Part shown: in pieces, positions 35,945 to 44,952 of the stretch
How the letters are laid out: each line of letters opens with the position of its first letter
Position numbering within the stretch: the first letter of the stretch is position 1
Source: Myxococcaceae bacterium
GTDB taxonomy: Bacteria; Myxococcota; Myxococcia; Myxococcales; Myxococcaceae
NCBI GenBank assembly: GCA_019694595.1
Contig: JAIBBQ010000009.1
Location: 1-64,000, forward strand
Direction: 5' to 3'
DNA length: 64,000 nucleotides
Program-made: the position numbers and the translations under genes
Notes under the pieces: model-generated
The model's database searches: none
The model's input: only the letters and a program-made list of their open reading frames with translations
What the model was told of the DNA's origin: nothing

Positions 35945-36514
35945 CTACCAATCGTCGTCGGACTTCGGGGGCGGCGCCCACGGGTCGAAGCCGCACCTGC
36001 GCAGGTCGTCGTTGGTGATCGTCTTGCCCGGCCCGAGCACCGCCGCAAGCGCCTCCAGGAGCAGGTCCTGCAGGACACTGGTCGTGGCGCGATCGCACTC
36101 CTCGAATCGGTCTCTGAAGCGCCGACACAGGAGGTACGCAGCGGTCGGGCGCCCTTCGAGCCCGGAGCCGAAGGGGGACGTCCGCGACGTGGCAACGGCC
36201 TCGACCGCGGCGTGAATGAGGTCCGTCAGGCTGCTGGCGTCGAGCGCCTCGGGACGTGGCATGCCTCGCACTCGCGCAGGCACGCCAAAGGCCTCTGCCG
36301 CGGCCTTCGCGAGTTCGCGGTGGTACCGGGACTCCTCATTCGTCCAGTTCGCCCGCCGGTGGCCCTCGACCAAGGCGTTGGCCAGGAAGTCCAGGTCGTA
36401 GCTCGAGCGGAGGGTCGCCAGCGCCGGGGGCGGGGGCGTTGGTCGCGGCTGCAAGCGCGGGCCGGGCACCTCGAGGGGCGCTGTTCTCTTCCTGGTCTTC
36501 GTGCCTCGGGCCAT
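35945..36514 (-). CDS. Unknown 189-residue protein
   Basis: The ATG at 36514 lies 14 bp after the previous stop. The N-terminus is basic and proline-rich (residues 1-32), followed by a helical domain. No motif is recognised. It is co-transcribed with the TIGR02996 gene and the small membrane protein gene. Confidence 0.65.
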   Translation of the reverse strand: MARGTKTRKRTAPLEVPGPRLQPRPTPPPPALATLRSSYDLDFLANALVEGHRRANWTNEESRYHRELAKAAAEAFGVPARVRGMPRPEALDASSLTDLIHAAVEAVATSRTSPFGSGLEGRPTAAYLLCRRFRDRFEECDRATTSVLQDLLLEALAAVLGPGKTITNDDLRRCGFDPWAPPPKSDDDW

Positions 36515-36528
36515 GTCGCGTCTCGTCT

Positions 36529-36723
36529 CTACTGAGCGATTTCCTTGATGAGTCGGAGCAGCAAGCTCCCCCACGTCAGCGCGCCGAACCACGCGAGCCG
36601 GAAGATCCATGTCTCGACGGGGTCGTCCTTCTTGTCCTCGTGCAGGCTCGACGCCCCGCGGCGCATCCGCGGGAAGCGCCGGACGTCCGGGTCGGTCACC
36701 TCGAGCTGGGTGTCGCTGCGCAT
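36529..36723 (-). CDS. Small protein with C-terminal membrane anchor (64 residues)
   Basis: From the ATG at 36723, a charged region of about 40 residues is followed by one hydrophobic segment (IFRLAWFGALTWGSLLLRLI) near the C-terminus. A longer frame to 36804 would run through dyad E. It is the first gene of the three-gene operon and could be a tail-anchored partner; its function is unknown. Confidence 0.55.
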   Translation of the reverse strand: MRSDTQLEVTDPDVRRFPRMRRGASSLHEDKKDDPVETWIFRLAWFGALTWGSLLLRLIKEIAQ

Positions 36724-36769
36724 GGGGAGTTCTCGGGGGAAACGTTCGAGAAGATTCTCGTCGGCCGCT

Positions 36770-36786
36770 CTGACGGCAGAGGTCAC
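36770..36786. promoter_or_regulatory. Dyad E (CTGAC-N7-GTCAC)
   Basis: One mismatch from the perfect dyad. It lies 47-63 bp upstream of the minus-strand start at 36723 and 75 bp from the plus-strand start at 36861, so it could serve either gene. Confidence 0.45.
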
Positions 36787-36860
36787 ACCCGCTCGGGGCC
36801 CCATCGCCTCAACGAGCCACCCGGCCCTATCGTCCGCTCACCCTCGGCCCCGGAGGACAC

Positions 36861-39083
36861 TTGGCCTCAGCGAGTGAGCTGCTCCAGAAGTACGGCGACA
36901 CGCACGGTCTCTCGGAGCTCGCGCTCTCGGAACTGGTCCGACTCCAGACACACCTTCCCCACTACGAACCGCCGCTGCACGCCAACGCGAAGACGCTCAT
37001 CTCGCTCGATGGCATTCCAGGCGCGGGGAAGTCGGCCACGCTCGCCTGGCTGCAGCCGGCCCTGGGCGCGGAGTACTTCTCGATGGCGCGCTTCGCGGAG
37101 GCGCGCGGCGTCTCGGCTGACGAGCGACGCCAGCACCAGCTCTCCTCCGGTCGCGCGCACCCGGTGGACCTGGCCTTCCTGGACGCGCTCGCCGCCAGCT
37201 CCGAACGGTTTCTCCTGCTCGAGAAGTTCCCGCGGACCGTCCTCGAGGCTGCCGAGCTCTTGAAGCTCGTCCAGGCCCGAGCCTGGCGCTTCGAGGTGCT
37301 CCACCTCCAACTCCCGGGCGATTGCGTGGCCCGCTCGACCCAGCGCCAGCTCGAGCGTGGACCGCACCGAGGCATCAGCCCGGAGCCTGCCTGGGCCCGG
37401 CACCGCGCGCTGGTGCACCTGTCGAGGGCGACGTCGGCGCGCGAGGCGCTGCGCACTGCCAGCGTCCGCATCCACGCCTTCGACATGACCAGGCCGGCGG
37501 TCGAGAACGTGCGGGACATCCGCACCGCGCTGGGCATCGACCCATCGACGCTCGGGTGGCACCTCCGGCCGCTGGAGATCCTCGAGCGGATCTCGCGCCG
37601 GTTGGGCATCGAGGCCTGGGTGTCGTCGGGGAGCGTGTACCGGCCCTTCTGGAACAACCGCTTCGGACCGGCGCAGCTGCCGACGGACGCCGACGTGGCG
37701 GTCCAGGACGAGCGCCACGTGGTGCCACTCCTCCGCGCCCTGGAGGCGGACGCTCCGACCGAGCGCTGGTCGGTCCTCTGCCCCGCCACCCGGCTGCGGC
37801 AGCGGCATGCCCTCGAAGTGGCGACGGCGCAGGAAGCGAAAGCCTTTGCCAGCCTCTTGCATCGGGCGGGGCTGGCGCGACTTCACCGCGGAGGCCTCGA
37901 GCTGCAGCTCGGTCCCGGCGTCGAAGGCGCGCTCTGGAGCGGAACCCTGAAGCTCAATCCCCTGCTCATCGAGCGACTCGGGGAGCCGCAACAGCGCCAG
38001 GTGCTCGCGCAGAGCAGCCATCACCTCCGGCGGGCGCTGTCCGACTACCCGGGTCTGCAGCTCTGTCCCCTGACCCGCGAGCTGCTTCGGGGCACACCAC
38101 ACCAGGTCGAGCACACTCCCAGTCTCGTCGGCTCCACGTGGCGCGCGCTCAAGACCGCGGTGCGCCGGGCGACGCGGCCCTCGTCAGCGGAGAAGGCCTT
38201 CTGTCGTCGCGCGCTCAGCCCCGCCGAGAAGGACATCGCGCTCGAGATCCTCGCCTTCCACCAGGCGAGCGACCTCACCCCGGAGGCCCCGCCGCTCCCG
38301 CCTCGCGGCGACCACGGCCCGCGAAGCTCGACGCTGGAGCTGATGGGCCGCGAGGCCAGTGACCAAGCGTTCGGCGAGTGGATTCTCGAGCAGACCCACC
38401 ACCACCGCCCGGCCGGCGGCGCGGATCGCTACCTCCGCTCGGTGCTCGACCTCTCCGTGTTCGGGGGGCACCTCGAGGCGCTGCAGGTGACCCAGAGCCC
38501 GATGCACCAGGGGTGGTCGCTCGACCGACACCTCGGCCAGAGCATGCTCCAGCTGCGGACCGACCACCTGCTCTCGCGGCTGAAGCGCCAGCACGCCCCG
38601 GAGTGGCTGGCGGACCTCCGGCTCAGCATGCGCCTGGCCATGCTCTTTCACGACACGGGCAAGCTGCTCGGCCAGCGGCCGCGCCGGCACGCGCTCATCA
38701 GCGCCCGGCTCTTCGCGCGCTTCAGACCCGGCTGGTTTCCGGCGCGCCTGGTTCCGCTCACCCAGTGGCTCATCCGCACGCACGACCTCTTCGGGGCCTT
38801 CGGTCGCGGCCTCACCGAGAAGCACGGCCACGAGGCCGCGGACTTCAAGGTCGGGCTCTCGCTGTCGAGTTCGTACTTCGGCGCCATGGACTCCCAGGCG
38901 GTGCGCCACGTGCTGCTGGAGTCGGGACTGCCACTCGACGAGGCCGCGGCGATCAACCGGGAGCTGTGGCAGGCGGACGTGGGTTCCATCGCGGCGCTGC
39001 GCTGGCTGTTGCCCGTGGCGGCGCTCGTGGAGCGGTTGCTGCTCGCACCTCACGGCCGGGTGGCGAGCGCTCGCGGTCGCTGA
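36861..39083 (+). CDS. P-loop kinase / nucleotidyltransferase / HD hydrolase fusion
   Basis: A 740-residue protein beginning with TTG, well supported by GGAGG just upstream. Residues 45-230 are a P-loop kinase-like domain with Walker A GIPGAGKS at 51-58. Residues about 240-385 resemble a nucleotidyltransferase: SGS at 256-258 and the metal pair D276-x-D278 in PTDADV. Residues about 550-720 are an HD hydrolase: H557, FHDTG with H597-D598, H610, and a later IRTHD. The order suggests phosphorylation, nucleotidyl transfer and hydrolysis of one small-molecule or RNA-end substrate. I know no named protein with this set. Domain calls are by motif. Confidence 0.7.
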   Translation: MASASELLQKYGDTHGLSELALSELVRLQTHLPHYEPPLHANAKTLISLDGIPGAGKSATLAWLQPALGAEYFSMARFAEARGVSADERRQHQLSSGRAHPVDLAFLDALAASSERFLLLEKFPRTVLEAAELLKLVQARAWRFEVLHLQLPGDCVARSTQRQLERGPHRGISPEPAWARHRALVHLSRATSAREALRTASVRIHAFDMTRPAVENVRDIRTALGIDPSTLGWHLRPLEILERISRRLGIEAWVSSGSVYRPFWNNRFGPAQLPTDADVAVQDERHVVPLLRALEADAPTERWSVLCPATRLRQRHALEVATAQEAKAFASLLHRAGLARLHRGGLELQLGPGVEGALWSGTLKLNPLLIERLGEPQQRQVLAQSSHHLRRALSDYPGLQLCPLTRELLRGTPHQVEHTPSLVGSTWRALKTAVRRATRPSSAEKAFCRRALSPAEKDIALEILAFHQASDLTPEAPPLPPRGDHGPRSSTLELMGREASDQAFGEWILEQTHHHRPAGGADRYLRSVLDLSVFGGHLEALQVTQSPMHQGWSLDRHLGQSMLQLRTDHLLSRLKRQHAPEWLADLRLSMRLAMLFHDTGKLLGQRPRRHALISARLFARFRPGWFPARLVPLTQWLIRTHDLFGAFGRGLTEKHGHEAADFKVGLSLSSSYFGAMDSQAVRHVLLESGLPLDEAAAINRELWQADVGSIAALRWLLPVAALVERLLLAPHGRVASARGR

Positions 39084-39126
39084 GGGCCGAACCGAAGGCG
39101 TCGGCCGCGCGCGACGGGACCTGCGC

Positions 39127-39132
39127 TACCTT
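39127..39132 (+). promoter_or_regulatory. -10-like hexamer TACCTT
   Basis: It ends 8 bp before the ATG at 39141, which has no ribosome binding site; this fits a leaderless transcript. Confidence 0.3.
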
Positions 39133-39140
39133 CGCCGCGA

Positions 39141-40259
39141 ATGATCACGCTGCACTGCACGGCGAAGCTCCTCGCCACGCTCAAGGTCGCCCCTGCGCCG
39201 GCAGCGGCACCGTCCTCCCGCCTGGGGAGCTGGTACGCCGGCCCCATTGCCGGTCCGCGCAGTCCGATCGTCTGCGTCAGCGAGCGGACCTACCTCCCGG
39301 TCGTCGTCAAACGATGCGGCGAGCGTGACCTGCCGCGGGCCCTCGCCGACGCGCTGGCGGCCTTGCTCGGCGCGCTCGACTTCCCGAAGGAGCTGATCGA
39401 ACAGGAACGCTTCGCGATGGCGCAGGTGACCTGGGCCAAGACCGCGAGCCGCGTGCTCCTCGGGGTGCTCAACGAGCAAACGAGGATGGCCGCGCACATT
39501 CTCAAGCAACGCCAGATGTCGCTCACCGGGCTCAACCGCGAGCTCTCGAACAACATCGTCAAGCAGCAGTTCCCCGTGGACCTGACCAGGCAGGCCTTCG
39601 GGCTCGAGGTGGCGCCAGATGGACCGCGCCCTGCCTCGCCCGCGGAGCTCGACCTCCGGAGGCTCGGCCTCATCCCTCTGGAGCTCTTCCCCCAGGGCGA
39701 ATGGGACCCTGCTGATGAGGATTGGGGTGAGGAAGGGGACCAACTCCCCTCATGGGCGAAGGAGATCATTGCTCGGGGCCCACGACCTGCGTTCGAGATG
39801 GAGCGGGTGCTCCCAGGTGCCGACCCCGATGACTGGGAGTCAGACCCGATCGTCGAGGCGGCGGAGCTGCAGCAGGCTGGCCGGCATCGCCAGTCGGTCG
39901 AGCTGCTCCGCGGGATCCTGGCAAGGGACCTCCGCTGTCTCGATGCGCATGCACACCTCGGCAACGCGGAGTTCGAACGCGAGCCGGAGCTGGCGCTGCA
40001 CCACTACCTCCTCGGCGCGCGAATCGGCGAGCTGAGCCTGGGGCCCAGCTTCGATGGTGTGCTGCTGTGGGGCTTCGTGGACAACCGCCCGTACCTGCGC
40101 TGCCTGCACGGGGTCGGCTTGTCCTTGTGGCGCCTGGGGCGAAATGCAGAGGCCGCAGTGGTCTTCCGGCGGATGCTCTGGCTGAACCCACGGGACAACC
40201 AAGGCGCGCGGTTCAACCTCGAGCGGGTCGAACTGGGGCTGGGGTGGACGCGGGACTGA
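39141..40259 (+). CDS. DUF6933-like N-terminus fused to TPR domain
   Basis: A 372-residue protein. The first about 150 residues, starting ITLHCTAKLLATLK, match the look of DUF6933 proteins, whose role is not known. Residues about 230-360 form tetratricopeptide-like helices (HRQSVELLRGILARD, NAEAAVVFRRMLWLNP). An acidic linker (DEDWGEEGD, about 197-205) separates the two. TPRs mediate protein contacts. Confidence 0.75.
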   Translation: MITLHCTAKLLATLKVAPAPAAAPSSRLGSWYAGPIAGPRSPIVCVSERTYLPVVVKRCGERDLPRALADALAALLGALDFPKELIEQERFAMAQVTWAKTASRVLLGVLNEQTRMAAHILKQRQMSLTGLNRELSNNIVKQQFPVDLTRQAFGLEVAPDGPRPASPAELDLRRLGLIPLELFPQGEWDPADEDWGEEGDQLPSWAKEIIARGPRPAFEMERVLPGADPDDWESDPIVEAAELQQAGRHRQSVELLRGILARDLRCLDAHAHLGNAEFEREPELALHHYLLGARIGELSLGPSFDGVLLWGFVDNRPYLRCLHGVGLSLWRLGRNAEAAVVFRRMLWLNPRDNQGARFNLERVELGLGWTRD

Positions 40260-40327
40260 GCCGAGGCGGAGGTGCTGCCCTCGGGGGCGGTGTGATCGGC
40301 TTCCACGCCGCCACAAGCGTTCCCAAC

Positions 40328-40594
40328 CTACCCCGGCAACATCGTGTCGCCCCACTCCTTGAGCCGGAAGCTCTTCACCAGCCCCTCGAGGATGAAGGGG
40401 TCTTCCTTCACGAAGGCCTCCGCCGCCTCGCGCGTCTTGAAGATGGCCATGTTCCCGCCATCCAGGAACGGCCCGATGCCCACCACGACGCCCTGTGCGA
40501 TGTAACGGTCCACCACGGCCTTGTGCCGCGGGTAGACCTTCATGATCTCCTCACGCGGGAGTCCCGCGCCTTCACCGATGACCACCGTCTTCAT
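40328..40594 (-). CDS. YciI-like small protein
   Basis: An 88-residue protein of the YCII type: a compact ferredoxin-like fold with a conserved region around VVGIGPFLDGGNMAIF and a later FVKEDPF. YciI-like proteins are dimeric and mostly of unknown activity. A GAGGAG ribosome site lies upstream, inside the end of the preceding short frame. Confidence 0.8.
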   Translation of the reverse strand: MKTVVIGEGAGLPREEIMKVYPRHKAVVDRYIAQGVVVGIGPFLDGGNMAIFKTREAAEAFVKEDPFILEGLVKSFRLKEWGDTMLPG

Positions 40595-40606
40595 GTCGTG
40601 TGCTCC

Positions 40607-40831
40607 TCAGTTGGAGGCCTGCGCTGGTACAGGGTGGCTCATTTCGGCGTGCGCCACCACGCCGTTGCGGTCGTCGTCGAGGCCGTTGCACCGCTCCTCG
40701 TGCCGCGTGCACGAGCAGACCGAGGTGGTGGTCGAGGCCTGCGTCTGACAGCGCCAGCCGGGTGGACACGCTGCTTCACCTCGGTCGAGCATGACGTCGA
40801 CACCGCCCGCGACTCGCGAGGCCAGGTTCAT
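40607..40831 (-). CDS. Short Cys-rich frame with MopE-type CNGLDDD motif (doubtful gene or remnant)
   Basis: Seventy-four residues with five cysteines. RCNGLDDDRNGV resembles the Ca/metal-binding repeats of myxobacterial MopE-like exported proteins (CNGLDDDCDG), but with Arg for the second Cys, and only one copy is present. There is no signal peptide at the ATG; the frame is open about 23 codons upstream to a TGA. It may be the end of a decayed secreted protein or a small gene ahead of yciI, 12 bp away. Confidence 0.4.
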   Translation of the reverse strand: MNLASRVAGGVDVMLDRGEAACPPGWRCQTQASTTTSVCSCTRHEERCNGLDDDRNGVVAHAEMSHPVPAQASN

Positions 40832-40967
40832 CCCGAACAGAAGCCACTCCCCAGGCGAAGGACTCCGTGTGCGCAGGGAATGCCCGATGCCACCTCGAAC
40901 AGGCGATCAGCAACCTCGGTTTCGTTCTGCGAACGGGCTATCAACAGGCGCTCACCAGGGGGAGTTC

Positions 40968-42926
40968 ATGCGCGCACTCATCGTCGCTTGCAGTCTGATC
41001 GCACTCGTCGCCACCAGCACGTCCTGCGGTGACGGAGGGGGCGCTTCCGGTGGCGGCTCCGGAGGCGGCACGAGCGGCTCGAGGGGCGGTGGCACGGGTG
41101 GCTCGGCCGGCGGCGGCACTGGCGGAGGCAACGGAGGCGCGTCCGGTGGCGGCACTGGCGGCGCGACCGGTGGCGGCACCGGCGGCTCCTCCGGTGGCGG
41201 AACCGGCGGCTCCTCCGGCGGCGGAACGGGTGGCGCGTCCGGCGGCGGCATGGGCGGCGGCGACGCAGGGACCGACGCGGGTCAGAGCGACGCGGGCGTC
41301 GACGCGGGCGTGCGCCTGCCCTCCATCACCTCGTTCACGGCGAACCCGACCTCCATCACCACCGGACTCTCGTCGACGCTGAGCTGGACCACGAGCGACG
41401 CGCTGACGCTCACCATCGACCAGGGCGTGGGCACCGTCTCCGGCGCGACGGGCATGACGACCGTCTCGCCGACCGCGACCACCACCTACACGCTGACCGC
41501 GAGCAGCGACGCGGGCATCGCGACCGCCATGGCCACCGTCACCGTCACCCAGCCGGTGATCCTCATCGGCTCGCAGCCGGTGTCGCAGACGCTGGCGCGC
41601 GGCGTAGCTCCCTACATCTACATCAGCAGCGTGAGCGGCGGGACCAAGCCGTACTCCGTCGCGTTCAAGAAGGTGGGCGTCAGCACCCCCGTCCAGACGT
41701 GGACCGGCTCCGGCTCCGGCTACTACCCGACCCTGCCCGCGGTGACGCTCGCCGACGAGGGCGCGCAGTACTTCTTCACCATCACTGACTCCGCCGTCCC
41801 CGCGAACACGGTCAACAGCGCGACCGCCACGCTGCACGTCATCGACTTCGGCCTCGCGGCCAGCCAGCCGGGCACGATGAAGGGCGCGCGCACCAAGCAC
41901 ACCGCGGCGCTGCTGCCGAGCGGCAAGGTGCTCCTGAGCGGCGGCCTCCTCGGCACCCTCGGGACTCCGAACAGCGAGACCTACGACCCCACCTCGCGTG
42001 CATTCAGCACCACCGACGGCGGCATGGTGACGCCGCGGTTCCTGCACCAGGCGGTGCCGCTGCCGAGCGGCAAGATCCTCCTCGTCGGCGGCCAGAGCTT
42101 CCCGGGCTCGATGTACCTGCGCTCGACCGAGCTCTACGATCCCGTCAACGACGGGTACGCGCCGGGCCCCGACATGAGCATCGAGCGCGTGGGCGGACAC
42201 ACGGCGACGCGGCTCGCGGACGGCCGCGTCCTCATCGTGGGCGGAGAGGCGACCGGCGCCCGGTCCACCTTCGACCTCTACGATCCCAACACCAACACCT
42301 TCGTGGCCAGCGGCAACCTGGTGAGCGCGACCTCGCGGCGCGCCTTCCAGGCGGCGGCGCTGCTCAAGAGCGGACAGGTCGTCATCGCCGGCGGCTTCGA
42401 CCAGACCTCGACGCCGACCGCGTCCACCGAGCTCTTCTCGCCCGACGCGGGCGCCTTCGCCGCCGGCAACACCCTTCCGAACAACGCCACCGGGCCGAAG
42501 GCAGTCGTCCTGCTCGACGGCGGCGTGGTGCTCCTGGGCGGCGGCAACTCCGGCACCAACACCAACGCGTATCCGTACCTGCTGGGCGGCGCGAACCTGC
42601 AGTGGACCGTGGCCACGCCGAACATCCCCAGCTACGTCCTCCCCCACAACTGGTACTCGCACTTCGACCGCTCGACCGAGCACACGATGTCGGTGCTCAC
42701 CAAGGCGGCGGTCTCGGGCTGGGTGCTGGTGGCGGGCGGCAACCAGGGCAGCACCACCAACGGCATCTACCTGTACGCGCCGGCGGAGAACGCGGTGTAC
42801 CCGTTGCCGCCGCTCTCTCAGAACCGGCAGTCGCACACCACCACCGTGCTGAACGACGGCTCGGTGATCGTCGTCGGCGGCGACAACGGCGCGATGTACC
42901 TGGACAGCGCCGACCTCTACCAGTGA
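40968..42926 (+). CDS. Kelch-repeat lipoprotein with Gly/Ser linker
   Basis: A 652-residue exported protein. The ATG at 40968 follows a GGGGGAG site. A signal peptide ends at STSC (Cys20), a weak lipobox. Residues about 21-105 are a Gly/Ser/Thr repeat linker, then Ig-like strands (about 115-300) and kelch-type repeats (about 300-650, with repeated KVLLSGG, RVLIVGG, QVVIAGG and VIVVGG blades), which should fold as a beta-propeller. Surface-exposed adhesion or binding is likely. The family is abundant in myxobacteria. Confidence 0.85.
   Translation: MRALIVACSLIALVATSTSCGDGGGASGGGSGGGTSGSRGGGTGGSAGGGTGGGNGGASGGGTGGATGGGTGGSSGGGTGGSSGGGTGGASGGGMGGGDAGTDAGQSDAGVDAGVRLPSITSFTANPTSITTGLSSTLSWTTSDALTLTIDQGVGTVSGATGMTTVSPTATTTYTLTASSDAGIATAMATVTVTQPVILIGSQPVSQTLARGVAPYIYISSVSGGTKPYSVAFKKVGVSTPVQTWTGSGSGYYPTLPAVTLADEGAQYFFTITDSAVPANTVNSATATLHVIDFGLAASQPGTMKGARTKHTAALLPSGKVLLSGGLLGTLGTPNSETYDPTSRAFSTTDGGMVTPRFLHQAVPLPSGKILLVGGQSFPGSMYLRSTELYDPVNDGYAPGPDMSIERVGGHTATRLADGRVLIVGGEATGARSTFDLYDPNTNTFVASGNLVSATSRRAFQAAALLKSGQVVIAGGFDQTSTPTASTELFSPDAGAFAAGNTLPNNATGPKAVVLLDGGVVLLGGGNSGTNTNAYPYLLGGANLQWTVATPNIPSYVLPHNWYSHFDRSTEHTMSVLTKAAVSGWVLVAGGNQGSTTNGIYLYAPAENAVYPLPPLSQNRQSHTTTVLNDGSVIVVGGDNGAMYLDSADLYQ
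41035..41265 (+). repeat. In-frame GGC-rich tandem repeat (linker of kelch lipoprotein)
   Basis: Degenerate 24-bp units encode GGGTGGSS-like octapeptides; two adjacent copies at about 41182-41229 are nearly identical. Because it is coding and in frame, unit number could vary and change linker length without frameshift. Confidence 0.8.
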
Positions 42927-43073
42927 CGGCGGGCGGAGCTCCGGGCCCAGCCTGGAGCCTCCCCGCGCGCAGTGTCTTCCCGCCCTGACACTCGGCGCCG
43001 CCAACCCCACGAGACGACGTCCCCGGCGCTGGCCCTCGGGGTGCATTGGTTCCCGGTTCGAAAGGGCACCCAC

Positions 43074-43445
43074 ATGCGCGCCATCCCACCGCCGCTCCCG
43101 GGCCACTCGGGCCGCCTCGGCTCGAGCACCCTCCAGCTGGTCTCGTGGACGGAGTACGCCCCCAAGCCGTCGCCGTTCAGCGCCCGGGTCCTGGCGCGCC
43201 GCTTTCTCACCCCCGCTCGACTCGCCGTGGTCGCCCTGGCCATGCTCGTCGTGCTGCTCGTGGCCACCGCCTGGCCTCCCGAGCCGCACCGGCAGCCGGT
43301 CACCGTGGAGCCGCCGCCCGCACCGGCCGCAGTGGTGGCCGAGCGCCCTGCCCCTCCGGCGCCCCCCGCCGTCGTTCCTGCGCCACCGGCTCCGGCGCCC
43401 AAGGCCAGCAAGCCGCTCAAGAAGCTCGTCGTCAGCCGCCGCTGA
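43074..43445 (+). CDS. Single-pass membrane protein with proline-rich tail (unknown)
   Basis: A 123-residue protein. The ATG at 43074 has AAAGGG upstream. A strong transmembrane segment (ARLAVVALAMLVVLLVATAW, residues about 44-63) is followed by a Pro/Ala-rich periplasmic stretch and a basic C-terminus. No family recognised. Its 3' end overlaps the convergent acetyltransferase gene by 14 bp. Confidence 0.6.
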   Translation: MRAIPPPLPGHSGRLGSSTLQLVSWTEYAPKPSPFSARVLARRFLTPARLAVVALAMLVVLLVATAWPPEPHRQPVTVEPPPAPAAVVAERPAPPAPPAVVPAPPAPAPKASKPLKKLVVSRR

Positions 43446-43956
43446 GCGGACGCGACGCCGGCGCGAGCGTCTTCACCAGCATCGCGACCAGCTTCCCGTG
43501 CGCCTCCTGCTCGCCTTCCTGGCGGAACCCGAGGCGCGCGTGAAAGGCGAGCGACTCCGGGTTCGCGGGGCGCAGGTTCACCTCGCAGCACACCACCGAC
43601 ATCCCCAGCCGCCGCGCATCGTCCTCGGTGGCCGCGTACAGGGCCGCGCCCAGCCCGCGCTTGCGATGCTCGGCCTCGACGGCCAACCGGTCGACGTACA
43701 GGAAGCGCTCGTGGCGTTCGCGGAACCAGAGGAAGTTGGGGCTGTCGTAGGGGACCTCGGGGGTCATCCCCAGCAGGAAGGCGACCGGGGCACCGGCTGA
43801 CGTGCACACCCACGCGCTGGCCGACATCTCGCAGAGCCCGACGAAGTCCTCGAACGTCTCCGAGCCGAGCCGCGGCACCTCGCGCTGGTTGAGCTCCCAG
43901 GCCCACGGCACGTCGCCCGCCACCATCCGCCGTCGCTCGTACCCGTTGGCCGTCAT
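43432..43956 (-). CDS. GNAT-family N-acetyltransferase
   Basis: A 174-residue protein with the GNAT fold: the acetyl-CoA loop is RKRGLGAALY (about 114-123), preceded by FLYVDRLAVEAEHR and followed by NPESLAFHARLGF, a RimI-type ending. It transfers acetyl groups to an amine on a protein, antibiotic or metabolite that cannot be named. The ATG at 43956 is preceded by GGAAAG. Confidence 0.88.
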   Translation of the reverse strand: MTANGYERRRMVAGDVPWAWELNQREVPRLGSETFEDFVGLCEMSASAWVCTSAGAPVAFLLGMTPEVPYDSPNFLWFRERHERFLYVDRLAVEAEHRKRGLGAALYAATEDDARRLGMSVVCCEVNLRPANPESLAFHARLGFRQEGEQEAHGKLVAMLVKTLAPASRPLSGG

Positions 43957-44055
43957 GGTGCGCTTTCCGTGCGTGAGCACCCTACCCGCCCTGGCCCGGC
44001 GCGACATTCCCTTCCGCCGCCGTCCACCCGGTGTCCCATCGCCCAGGAGGACGCC

Positions 44056-44940
44056 ATGCCTTCGCCCAAGATCCCCCCAACCGTGCCGTTGCACTCGCAT
44101 TTCCGGCTGGGAGAGACGCGGCGCGACGGGAAGCTCCTCGAGAAGACGGGGCGGCTGCTCGAGTACGCCAGAAGCGAGCTGAAGGACCTCCACCCCAAGG
44201 ACATCCTCTTCACCACGCGGGTGGTGGACAACGCGGCCGAGCTGCTCAACTTCGTCCACCGGGGCGGCGTCACCGTGCAGCAGCGCCCCATCTACGAGGA
44301 GCTCGTGGTCGAGCACGCGGCGCAGGCGGAGCGGCTCGCGGACTGGGACGTCGCGGCCCTCCGCGCCCAGTTCGACCGCACCCAGGACGGCGACCACTTC
44401 GCCTTCGACGCGCTGCTGTCGAACGGGCTGGTGACGCCGGATCCGGACCGCCCCGGCCGCTACCTCCCCGCGGGCGGCATGGAGGCCTTCGCCCACGGAC
44501 GGGGCACCGTTCACTTCACCGACGAGCGGCCGACGATCGATCGCTTCGGCGACCCGCGCCACGTTCCTCCGCCCAAGACCGAGTTCGAGAACGTCAGCGG
44601 CGCCTTCGTGGAGCTGCGCGCCTGCGTCGTCACCCCGCGGCGGCAGGCGGTGGACCTCGCGCGGGAGATCGCCGGCAACGACCGCGACCTGGCGGCCGCC
44701 GGCCACACCCGCGCGGAGGTCGACGCCGCCCTCCAGCGACTCGAGCGCGCCCAGTACCGGCCGAGGAACAACGACTACACCGGCTGGGAGGCCTCGCTGG
44801 ACCTCCTGCTCCACGACGTCCACGTCTGGGTCCACCAGATCACCGCGCGCGACCAGGACGGGGTGCCCAGCCAGTTCGGCCCGCTGCTCGAGGTGAAGAC
44901 GCTCGACGACCTGCTCGCGCTCTCGCGGCAGTGTCCGTGA
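44056..44940 (+). CDS. Unknown 294-residue protein
   Basis: I do not recognise this protein. The ATG at 44056 has an ideal AGGAGG 5 bp before it, so strong translation is expected. It is soluble and charged, with a possible ligand-binding fold; motifs such as HSHFRLGETRRDGK near the start and EFENVSGAFVELRACVV in the middle are well spaced but match nothing I know. It lies alone between the acetyltransferase and the histidine kinase. Confidence 0.7.
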   Translation: MPSPKIPPTVPLHSHFRLGETRRDGKLLEKTGRLLEYARSELKDLHPKDILFTTRVVDNAAELLNFVHRGGVTVQQRPIYEELVVEHAAQAERLADWDVAALRAQFDRTQDGDHFAFDALLSNGLVTPDPDRPGRYLPAGGMEAFAHGRGTVHFTDERPTIDRFGDPRHVPPPKTEFENVSGAFVELRACVVTPRRQAVDLAREIAGNDRDLAAAGHTRAEVDAALQRLERAQYRPRNNDYTGWEASLDLLLHDVHVWVHQITARDQDGVPSQFGPLLEVKTLDDLLALSRQCP

Positions 44941-44952
44941 AGCGACCGCGGC

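Noticed and set aside
40941-43289. 782-codon minus-strand frame opposite the kelch lipoprotein
   Set aside because: Antisense to a gene with a good ribosome site, signal peptide and kelch blades; composition is that of a shadow.
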